A DNA stretch of 64,000 nucleotides from Ruegeria lacuscaerulensis (lineage in GTDB: Bacteria > Pseudomonadota > Alphaproteobacteria > Rhodobacterales > Rhodobacteraceae), in assembly GCF_013034685.1 (NCBI RefSeq), contig NZ_WQGO01000003.1:558001-622000 (forward strand). Direction: 5' to 3'. How positions within the stretch are numbered: position 1 is the stretch's first letter; each line of letters starts with the position of its first letter. The notes under the pieces are model-generated. The model had not been told where the DNA came from. It was given only the letters and a program-made list of their open reading frames with translations, and made no database searches. The position numbers and the translations under genes were made by a program. This document shows, piece by piece, positions 43,386 to 50,493 of the stretch.

Positions 43386-44885
43386 ATGGGCAAAGAAAGT
43401 TCGGTGTTCTTCTTGTCAGGTCGGTTTGACGAAAAAGCTATCGAAGGGGTGCTCAAGAATCATTGGAACTTGACGATCGGCGAGTCATCAAAACGGCTTT
43501 TTCACATCCTAGATTGCCATGACCAATCTCTTGTGTCCAAAGGCAAACTTTTGATTGAAACTGATGGAAAGTTGCATCTGTTTTCCTTTAAGCGACATGT
43601 GACGCAGCAGGGCAGTGGCGCCGGACAGTTCGTTCAAAATCTACCAAACGGCGCGGTCCGGTCAGGATTGGCAAAGTTTCCCACGCTTCGGGCGCTCATT
43701 CCGGTTGCGTCTGGAACTGTGAAGGTGCGCAAGTTCTCGGTTCTCGACGACTTGCGAAAGACACGTGTTCAAGGCCAGGTGGTTGATCTTGTTTCGGATC
43801 ATGGACGTGCGACGATTGTGGTTTTGTGCCAAGTGAGCGGGCCATCTTCAAGTTTGAAAAATATCCGTAAGTCAATTGAAAAAAACAAAAATATACGAAA
43901 CGCGACTGGGGTTTTCACTGCGCTGTCTCCGGACACGCCGCGTTATCAGGCCAAACCCGATATCCCCCTTGCTCGAGCACAACCCACTGTAGATGTGGCG
44001 ACCAAGATTATTGGGACCTATCTGGCGGTGGCGCGCCAAAACGAAAATGGTGTGATCGCAGATTACGATACCGAGTTCCTGCATGACTACCGTGTCTCAC
44101 TCCGGCGCATCCGTTCGGTACTCAGCCTGTTCAAAGGAGTGTTTTCACCTCATCAGACGATGGGTTTGAAGAGAACGTTTTCCGATCTTATGGCCCCGAC
44201 CAACCGGTTGCGCGACCTTGATGTCTATCTACTTGAGAAAAATAATTATTACAGCATGATACCGGAAAACCTTCATGTTGGTGCCGAGATCATGTTTGCA
44301 CAGTTTGAGGCAGAGCGTAAAAGGTCATGGAAAGTTCTATCTCAGAAATTCAGAAGTGCGTCCTATAACCGGTGTATGTTGGAACTGAGCAGACAAATCA
44401 CCGATCCGAAGAGTGCACAGACCGGCCCGAACGCAGATATTGCCGCTTATGACTTCGCCCGCACTATGATCTGGAAACGCTATTGCAAACTGTGCAGATT
44501 GGCGCGTAGGATTACGTCGAATTCGCCCGATGCCTTGGTCCACGACCTGAGGATCGAAGGGAAGAAACTCCGTTATTTGATGGAGTTCTTTGGTCCTTTG
44601 TTTAACCAAAAATCGTTAACAACCATTCATAAGCCGCTGAAAAAACTGCAGGATAACCTAGGTCGATTCAACGACTTCTCGGTTCAGCAACAATCGTTGC
44701 TGGAATTGGTGGATCGGCAGGTTGAAACCGAAAAGCCCGAAATCGCCCAGCTCGCTCTGTCCGCAGGCGGGCTAATCACTGTACTAAAACAACGCCAAGA
44801 GGCAGAACGCCAGCGTGTGATCGCGCATCTTCGTGGTTTGGACAGCCCCGAGATCAAACATCAGTACCGGAGGCTGTTCCACTGA
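43386..44885 (+). CDS. CHAD domain protein with degenerate CYTH-like N-terminal part
   Basis: The 499-residue protein has a C-terminal CHAD domain (about 205-490), a helical bundle rich in conserved His, Arg and Lys, as in LHDYRVSLRRIRSVLSLF and VHDLRIEGKKLRYLMEFF; such domains bind polyphosphate. The first 180 residues have CYTH-like strands (for example DDLRKTRVQGQVVDL) but lack the ExExK triad, so any such domain is inactive. A GGAGGG site precedes the ATG. The next gene encodes a stand-alone CYTH enzyme, so the pair likely works on polyphosphate or triphosphate. GC content is visibly lower than in the neighbours. Confidence 0.85.
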   Translation: MGKESSVFFLSGRFDEKAIEGVLKNHWNLTIGESSKRLFHILDCHDQSLVSKGKLLIETDGKLHLFSFKRHVTQQGSGAGQFVQNLPNGAVRSGLAKFPTLRALIPVASGTVKVRKFSVLDDLRKTRVQGQVVDLVSDHGRATIVVLCQVSGPSSSLKNIRKSIEKNKNIRNATGVFTALSPDTPRYQAKPDIPLARAQPTVDVATKIIGTYLAVARQNENGVIADYDTEFLHDYRVSLRRIRSVLSLFKGVFSPHQTMGLKRTFSDLMAPTNRLRDLDVYLLEKNNYYSMIPENLHVGAEIMFAQFEAERKRSWKVLSQKFRSASYNRCMLELSRQITDPKSAQTGPNADIAAYDFARTMIWKRYCKLCRLARRITSNSPDALVHDLRIEGKKLRYLMEFFGPLFNQKSLTTIHKPLKKLQDNLGRFNDFSVQQQSLLELVDRQVETEKPEIAQLALSAGGLITVLKQRQEAERQRVIAHLRGLDSPEIKHQYRRLFH

Positions 44886-44988
44886 CAGCCTGCCAGCCCC
44901 GTTGGTTCGGTGGCAAAGCCTTTCCTCATATGAGATAGTTACTAGTGATGGGGTTGGCCATTGTTGATAGCAATGTAGGTTCATAGGC

Positions 44989-45456
44989 ATGGGCACTGAA
45001 ATCGAACGGAAATTCCTGGTTTCTGCGATTCCAGACTTGCAGCATCTGGACCGGGTCGTGATCCGCCAGGGCTATTTGACTGCGCCTGAGGATTCCACTG
45101 AACTGCGGTTGCGGCAAAAGAATGAACGCTATTTCCTGACGCTGAAGGGTTGCGGGGAACTAGTGCGCGTAGAACGCGAAACCGAAATCTCGGGCGAGCA
45201 GTTCGAAACCTTCTGGCCCGAGACCACGGAACGGCGGGTCGAGAAGGAACGTTACACTGGAACGCTGTCCGATGGGCGCGTTTTTGAGTTGGATGTTTTT
45301 CAGGGTGGCCTGACGCCGTTGCACATGGTCGAGGTTGAGTTTGAGACCGAGGCAGACGCCAATTCCTTTGTTCCGCCCGAATGGTTCGGCGCGGAAGTCA
45401 CAGAGGATAAACGCTATAAGAACAAGACCTTGGCGATCAAAGGTGTGCCAGTTTGA
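44989..45456 (+). CDS. CYTH domain protein (inorganic triphosphatase type)
   Basis: This 155-residue cytosolic protein has the CYTH tunnel fold. The N-terminal ExExK motif is E4-I-E6-R-K8, and the alternating acidic/basic strands TELRLRQKNERYFLTLKG and LVRVERETEIS line the tunnel. The family hydrolyses tripolyphosphate or makes cAMP; the small bacterial form next to a CHAD protein is most likely a triphosphatase. Its last 20 bases overlap the end of the convergent histidine kinase gene. Confidence 0.9.
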   Translation: MGTEIERKFLVSAIPDLQHLDRVVIRQGYLTAPEDSTELRLRQKNERYFLTLKGCGELVRVERETEISGEQFETFWPETTERRVEKERYTGTLSDGRVFELDVFQGGLTPLHMVEVEFETEADANSFVPPEWFGAEVTEDKRYKNKTLAIKGVPV

Positions 45457-46804
45457 TCGTCGCTTTCAGACCGGGAGCCGCGTCCTGCGGCAGGAATTCT
45501 CCACCGTGCATATGCGCGATGGCCGATACCAGCGCCAGACCAAGTCCTGCATTGCGTTCGGTCCGGGCTGGATCGAGGGTCACAAAGGGCACTTGAAGGC
45601 GTGAAAGATCCTCGGGCGCAACGCCCGGCCCGCGATCGCGGACGCTTAGGTATGTCTCCTTACCATCATCGGTCAAAGTGATTGTGATTTCAGTATGTTC
45701 CGGTGCGTAGCGCAAGGCGTTTTCAAGCAGGTTCGACAGGGCCTGGGACAGCAGGGGTTTATGCCCGCTCAGCGGTGCGGCGGTTCCTTCAATTACCAGA
45801 CGAATGTTCTCTTCTGCGGCGACGGGATCGTAAAGATCGACCACATCTCGTACCAGTTGTTCAAGTTCAACTGTTTCGAACTGTTCCCGCCCCACGCCGG
45901 CTTCGGCGCGGGAAATCTCGGTCAATTGGCCCAGAACGCGCAGTACATGGTCGATCTCGGTTGTTGCGCGGGCTACGTCGATATCGCGGTCTTGGTCGGT
46001 TTTGGTGGGATCCGATAGCGCTTCGACGCGTTGCTTTAGACGGGACAGTGGGGATCGGAGGTCATGGGCGATTGAGTTGGAGGTGGTGCGCAGGTTGCTG
46101 ATCAACTCTTCGATCCGGTCCAGCATCGAGTTCAGCGTGCCGGCGACCTGATCGAACTCATCCCCGGTTCCACGCATTGGCATTCGGCGAGACAGATCCC
46201 CGGAAACGATATCCTCGGCGGTGTTTGCGATGTCGGACAGGCGGGAAAAGACCAGACGCGTGAACAGCCACCCGGTCAAGATGCTGAGTGCCAAGGCAAT
46301 GACCAAGACGATCCCAACGGTGCGCAAAAGGACCCGGTCAAACTGCTGTCGCGCCAGCGCGTCTCGCCCGACCAACAGGCGCTCACCGCCGGGTAGACGG
46401 ATTGAGGCCGCTGAGATGGGTACAAGTTGGTCATTGTCCGCACGGCGCAGTTCCAGATCGACCCAACCGCTGCCAGCCGCGATGTCTGCTGGCCATTGCT
46501 TGAGGTTTCCGGCTAGTGTCGCCCCAAAGCGATCTGTCAGCAGGTACATCGCATCCCGCTCGGCGGCGGATGGCAGGCGGCGTTCAATCGCTGTTAGCAG
46601 CCCGATCAGCCCGCGTCGTTCATATTCATCCGCCAATCCGGTGAGTTCGGCCGATACGACCGAACGCGTCTCGCCCTCGATGCTTCGATTGGCGGTGACG
46701 TAGACCAATGCCAGAACCGTCGCGGTCAACAATGTGCTGAGCACCATGCTGGCCAATATCAGGCGCGTGCGTGAATTATTGAACGACAGCCGTATGTTAT
46801 CCAT
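45437..46804 (-). CDS. Sensor histidine kinase
   Basis: This 455-residue kinase has two membrane segments (about 14-36 and 160-182) around a periplasmic sensor domain, a HAMP domain (about 183-236), the phosphoacceptor helix with H247 in SIAHDLRSPLSRLKQ, and a HATPase domain with N, G1 (RDRGPGV) and G2 (GLGLALV) boxes. It overlaps the response regulator gene by eight bases and belongs to an operon headed by a DegP protease, so a role in sensing envelope stress is plausible. The signal is unknown. Confidence 0.94.
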   Translation of the reverse strand: MDNIRLSFNNSRTRLILASMVLSTLLTATVLALVYVTANRSIEGETRSVVSAELTGLADEYERRGLIGLLTAIERRLPSAAERDAMYLLTDRFGATLAGNLKQWPADIAAGSGWVDLELRRADNDQLVPISAASIRLPGGERLLVGRDALARQQFDRVLLRTVGIVLVIALALSILTGWLFTRLVFSRLSDIANTAEDIVSGDLSRRMPMRGTGDEFDQVAGTLNSMLDRIEELISNLRTTSNSIAHDLRSPLSRLKQRVEALSDPTKTDQDRDIDVARATTEIDHVLRVLGQLTEISRAEAGVGREQFETVELEQLVRDVVDLYDPVAAEENIRLVIEGTAAPLSGHKPLLSQALSNLLENALRYAPEHTEITITLTDDGKETYLSVRDRGPGVAPEDLSRLQVPFVTLDPARTERNAGLGLALVSAIAHMHGGEFLPQDAAPGLKATIKLAHL

Positions 46805-47477
46805 CAGATATCATGTAACCCGCACCGCGAACGGTTTCAATCAGCGGCGGCCCACCGCCTTCGTCCAGCTGACGCCGCAGCTTCGAGATATGGACATCGA
46901 CGACATTCGTATTTGGGTCGAAATGATAGTCCCACACCCCTTCAAGCAACATGGTGCGAGAGACCACGCGGTTCTTGCGGCGCAGGAAATATTCCAAAAT
47001 CTGGAATTCGCGCGGGGTCAGAGTAACTTCGTGCCCATCGCGTGTGACCTTGCGAGTCAGCAAATCCATTTCAAGATCGCGGCAGGTCAGGATGGCGCTT
47101 TCCTCGGATTCCTGCGGACGCCGCAGAAGTGCTTCAATACGGGCATGTAACTCCTGAAAGGAAAACGGTTTTACCAGGTAATCATCCGCCCCCGAACGCA
47201 AACCTTTGACGCGTTCGTCCACCGCGCTCATGGCGGTCAGCATCAGGACCGGTGTCTTCAGCCCCGCGGCCCGCAAGGACCTGATCAGGGACAACCCGTC
47301 CAGCCCCGGCAGCATTCGGTCCAGCACAATGGCATCAAACCCGCCATCGGTGGCATGGTATAGCCCCTCGCGGCCATCAGCAGCTTGTTCGACCACGTAG
47401 CCTTCTTCGCCAAAACCTTTGGCGATGAAGTCGCGCGTATCTTGGTCATCTTCGACGATCAGCAGACGGCGGCTCAT
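46797..47477 (-). CDS. OmpR family response regulator
   Basis: The 226-residue regulator has a receiver domain (about 1-115; phosphoacceptor D53, acidic pair at 10-11, K103) and a winged-helix DNA-binding domain (about 130-224; LTPREFQILEYFLRRKNRVVSR-type sequence). The start at 47477 follows an AAGGAGGTCC ribosome site; an upstream in-frame ATG at 47510 is less likely. It lies between degP and the kinase gene on one strand. A hexamer repeat before degP could be its own binding site. Confidence 0.94.
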   Translation of the reverse strand: MSRRLLIVEDDQDTRDFIAKGFGEEGYVVEQAADGREGLYHATDGGFDAIVLDRMLPGLDGLSLIRSLRAAGLKTPVLMLTAMSAVDERVKGLRSGADDYLVKPFSFQELHARIEALLRRPQESEESAILTCRDLEMDLLTRKVTRDGHEVTLTPREFQILEYFLRRKNRVVSRTMLLEGVWDYHFDPNTNVVDVHISKLRRQLDEGGGPPLIETVRGAGYMISDG

Positions 47478-47659
47478 GATCGGACCTCCTTTCCAGCGGG
47501 ATTTAAACACAAATTTCCGGGTAAGGCACCGGGTTTGATGGGATACGTGCCGGGTGCGTTGCGGCGCACCCGGCAGTCCCGGCAGAGAGCGGACAAAACA
47601 AACCGCCGGGGAGGCGCACGCCAGATATTCCCCATCACGTGGCGCGCGCGGGTCTCAGA

Positions 47660-49096
47660 TCAGGCGATTTCCACCGCCACGAAGATCTGGTTTCCGGCCC
47701 GGTTGATCAGCACCAGCGCGGGATCGGTCTTTTCGCTGTCCAGCGCGGCTTTCAGCGCGTCGGGCGTGTCGGTCTCCTGGCTGCCCAGTTTGACGATGAC
47801 ATCACCGCGTTGCAGGCCCGCTTTTGCCGCAGGGCTGTCGGGCTTGAGGTCGGTCACGATCACACCGTTGACAGAGTCGGACACACCGATCTCGGAGCGG
47901 GTGGTTTCGGTCAGCGGGGCGACGGTCACACCCAGTGCGGTGCCCGAGGTCGCCTCGGCCACCGGGTCTTCAACGTCCAGTGCCGCGCTTTGGTGCTGGC
48001 CGATGGTCAGTTCCAGCTGCTGTTCGGTCCCGTCCCGCAGCACCGTCAGGGTGCTTTCGGTGCCAACCTTGGTAGTGCCCACCAGAAGCGGCAGGTCACT
48101 GCTGGAGTCCACGGCCTCGTCATTGAAGGTCAGGATGATATCGCCCTGTTGCAAGACGCCTTCGGCGGGGCTGCCATCGACCACATCCGACACCAACGCG
48201 CCGGTTGAGGTGTCAATGCCCATGGCGGCGGCAATCTCGGGGCTGACATTCTGGATCGAGACACCCAGCCATCCACGGCTGACCTGACCGTCGTCGCGCA
48301 GGTCGGCGGCAATATGCTCGACGATGTTCGAGGTTACCGCAAAGCCCAGACCCACAGACCCTCCGCTTGGCGAATAGATGGCCGAGTTCACGCCAACCAC
48401 TTCGCCGTCCATGTTGAACAGCGGCCCGCCAGAGTTGCCCTTGTTAATCGCCGCATCCGTCTGGATAAACTCGGCATAGGGCCCTTGCGAGATGTTGCGC
48501 CCCTTGGCCGAGACAATCCCTGTGGTCACGGTCGAGCTAAGCCCGAACGGGTTGCCGATGGCCACCACGTCCTCGCCAACGCGGATCACGTCGCTGTCAC
48601 CCAGTTCAACGGCCTGCAATCCGGCGTCGGCGTCAATCTTCAACACGGCGATGTCTGTCAACGGGTCGGTGCCGATGATTTCAGCATCGAATGTGCGGTC
48701 GTCATACAGGCGAACGGTGACGGTCGTAGCGTTATCGACGACGTGGTGATTGGTGATGATGTAGCCTGCCTTGTCCAGCACGAAACCGGATCCCAGACCT
48801 TGTGCCGGTCCGCGCTGTGGTGTGTTGAAGCCCTCGGGCGTGCCGAAACGTTTGAAGAATTCGCCAAACGGGTGGGCCTCAAAATCAAAGTTCTGACCCT
48901 GTGCCGGTGTCGGCTTTGCCTCTTGTTCCGCGATAATGGTCACAACCGAGGGTGACACGCTCTCAACCAGGTCAGCCAGGGCTTCGTCCGCTTTCGAGGG
49001 CAGGGCGGTGGTGGCCAGCAGCGCGGCGCTCAGGGCGCTGACGCCGATCCAGCCGGACGTGCGCGGCACGAGAAGAGAGGATTTACGGATGCTCAT
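47660..49096 (-). CDS. degP: DegP/HtrA-type periplasmic serine protease
   Basis: This 478-residue protein has a signal peptide (cleavage expected after SKADEA near 38), a trypsin-like domain with catalytic H118 (ITNHHVVD), D148 (TDIAVLKI) and S222 (GNSGGPLF), and two PDZ domains (about 265-355 and 385-470). It degrades or refolds damaged envelope proteins. The response regulator and kinase genes follow after 182 bases on the same strand, suggesting a self-controlled envelope stress operon. Confidence 0.95.
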   Translation of the reverse strand: MSIRKSSLLVPRTSGWIGVSALSAALLATTALPSKADEALADLVESVSPSVVTIIAEQEAKPTPAQGQNFDFEAHPFGEFFKRFGTPEGFNTPQRGPAQGLGSGFVLDKAGYIITNHHVVDNATTVTVRLYDDRTFDAEIIGTDPLTDIAVLKIDADAGLQAVELGDSDVIRVGEDVVAIGNPFGLSSTVTTGIVSAKGRNISQGPYAEFIQTDAAINKGNSGGPLFNMDGEVVGVNSAIYSPSGGSVGLGFAVTSNIVEHIAADLRDDGQVSRGWLGVSIQNVSPEIAAAMGIDTSTGALVSDVVDGSPAEGVLQQGDIILTFNDEAVDSSSDLPLLVGTTKVGTESTLTVLRDGTEQQLELTIGQHQSAALDVEDPVAEATSGTALGVTVAPLTETTRSEIGVSDSVNGVIVTDLKPDSPAAKAGLQRGDVIVKLGSQETDTPDALKAALDSEKTDPALVLINRAGNQIFVAVEIA

Positions 49097-49181
49097 TTTG
49101 GTCTCCTGTTTTATCGCGCGGTTCCGTTCGCGCGTTAAGTCAGGAGGTGGCGCACCAGTCTGATCTTTTCCTGTGCCAAAG

Positions 49182-49197
49182 GTTAAGAAATCTTAAT
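49182..49197 (-). promoter_or_regulatory. Candidate response regulator site before degP
   Basis: GTTAAG-AAAT-CTTAAT repeats a TTAA core exactly ten bases apart and is also partly palindromic. It lies about 90 bases before the degP start codon. OmpR-type regulators commonly bind such hexamer repeats, so autoregulation is possible; this is inference. Confidence 0.4.
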
Positions 49198-49217
49198 TTT
49201 GCCATAAAGACACGGTG

Positions 49218-49240
49218 GTATGACGACCGGTCGGTCATAC
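49218..49240. promoter_or_regulatory. TetR-like dyad
   Basis: GTATGAC-N9-GTCATAC has perfect seven-base arms around a GACCGGTCG centre. Its length and symmetry match operators of TetR-type dimers. No such regulator is encoded in the window; the nearest start codon is degP, about 120 bases away. Confidence 0.4.
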
Positions 49241-49815
49241 GACTCGGGTCAACGGAGCGAATCGCGTGGCTCGAATCGAGAGATTGTCCTCTATTGCCGG
49301 TCCAATCCTCCAAAAGACGCGAATTGATTCAATTTGATGAACAAATGATCAAGCCAAGGTGGTGTTGGCTTAGGGTTCGACCATTGGTTGTGGAGATGTG
49401 TCAAAACATATTGGTCGCGCAGGTATAATCGTAGATTTTCGGTGGGTATACATGTCAAATGTGCATGTTTAACCTGCTATTTTCCTTAAATTTCAATAGC
49501 AGAATGCAACCTAAGAGAGAAGTCAATATTCAGAGATGTTGCTGAAAAACCATTCCGATACATCCTAAATGACCCGATCTTTCCAAATTTACGTTGTTTG
49601 CCCTCAACCAATCGGTGACGATGATCAGGCCCAAGCGAGGGGAAGCCGACGGCACTAGGGGGTGCCGAAGGTTCGTCACGATCACTGGAAGCGCTGAGCG
49701 GCATGTTAACGAGGGGGTCTTGTTTAGGTTCGGCAGCGGATAGCCGAGGTGCCTTATAGGCAGCTTTGGCCGCGCTTTCAGGGTTGATGAAAAGTGGTAG
49801 TCCTGTTTTGGGCAC

Positions 49816-49851
49816 CGGCCCGGTCTGCAAAGACCGGGCCGTGTTTGTTTT
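49816..49851 (+). terminator. Strong intrinsic terminator with no assigned gene
   Basis: CGGCCCGGTCT-GCAA-AGACCGGGCCG forms an 11-pair perfect stem followed on the plus strand by TGTTTGTTTT. The plus strand has no recognised gene upstream for more than 4 kb. On the minus strand it lies behind the MocA-like gene but lacks a U-run there. Confidence 0.75.
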
Positions 49852-49862
49852 ACGGACCTGCC

Positions 49863-50462
49863 TTACAAGCTGTGCCGCGCCCGCCATGTCGCCCAATCTT
49901 CGGGCGTATCCAAGTCCAGCAGAGCGTTCCGATTGGGCAAGGGGTGAAGATGCACCTTGTCGGAATGCGCGCGCACAACAGTTTGCGCACCTTCATCGCC
50001 GGTCAGGCGGCGCAGCTCCGCGAACAGAGATTTGTCAAAAATAACCGGGTGACCGGGTTTTCCATCCTTAGTTGCGCCGCGCCATATCAACTTTTTCGGG
50101 TGTTCTGTAACCGAGCTGACCACACTGTTTAAATCCTCGGCCGTGATGTCGGGAAGGTCCGAAAGCAGGACCATTGCGGCTGTTGCTTCGGCCGGCAGAT
50201 GGGTCATGGCACCCCGTAGGCTGGCATTCATACCTTCGGCGGCGTCCGGGATCTCGACCAGTGTCAGGTCTAGCCCGTCCAGCGCTTGATAGCGCGGATG
50301 AGGGAGCGGGGGCAGGGCGACGATCACCGGCCCAACCTGCCGGGCCGTCATGGCTGAGCGGCGCAGAAGAGGAGTATCTCCGACGTTTTGCATCAGCTTA
50401 TCCGTGCCGCGCATACGGCTGGATTGCCCGGCGGCCAAAAGGATGATCGGGATGAGACTCAT
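49863..50462 (-). CDS. MocA/MobA-like nucleotidyltransferase
   Basis: The 199-residue cytosolic protein has the MobA-like NTP transferase fold, with ILLAAGQSSRMRGTDKL (about 6-22) as the nucleotide-binding signature, and the metal-binding region LLSDLPDITAEDL and GKPGHPVIF as in MocA. MocA adds CMP to molybdopterin for the xanthine oxidase class of enzymes, but such a target enzyme is not encoded nearby. It lies 31 bases after the FAD/GcvT dehydrogenase gene on the same strand. Start at 50462; an in-frame ATG at 50525 overlaps that gene and is unlikely. Confidence 0.82.
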   Translation of the reverse strand: MSLIPIILLAAGQSSRMRGTDKLMQNVGDTPLLRRSAMTARQVGPVIVALPPLPHPRYQALDGLDLTLVEIPDAAEGMNASLRGAMTHLPAEATAAMVLLSDLPDITAEDLNSVVSSVTEHPKKLIWRGATKDGKPGHPVIFDKSLFAELRRLTGDEGAQTVVRAHSDKVHLHPLPNRNALLDLDTPEDWATWRARHSL

Positions 50463-50493
50463 TGATTTAAGATGGCCGCGTTCCGCCCCGCTG

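Larger units (their letters stand above)
49097..49862. other. Gene-poor, low-GC stretch with a dyad and an orphan terminator
   Basis: I see no convincing gene in these 766 bases. The stretch begins with the degP promoter. It then holds a TetR-like dyad (49218-49240), an inverted repeat CTGCTATT-N13-AATAGCAG (49474-49502), a small hairpin CGGCAC-N6-GTGCCG (49650-49667) and a strong plus-strand terminator (49816-49851). A minus-strand open frame at 49486-49896 resembles no family and has no ribosome site. The stretch may hold a small RNA or the remains of a mobile element; nothing decides between them. Confidence 0.5.

Noticed and set aside
49183..49196. CtrA-type site (TTAA-N7-TTAA)
   Set aside because: The spacer is six bases and not seven, so I treat it as an OmpR-type repeat candidate instead.
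49147..49428. Plus-strand frame of 93 codons after the degP promoter
   Set aside because: Composition and residue use look random, it crosses the TetR-like dyad, and no family likeness is visible.
49617..49841. Two-piece tmRNA or another known stable RNA
   Set aside because: No tRNA-like end, CCA or conserved RNA core could be read; only simple hairpins are seen.
49486..49896. Minus-strand frame of 136 codons in the gene-poor stretch
   Set aside because: It overlaps the end of the MocA-like gene and the terminator hairpin, has no ribosome site and resembles no family. I leave it out, though it could be a decayed fragment.
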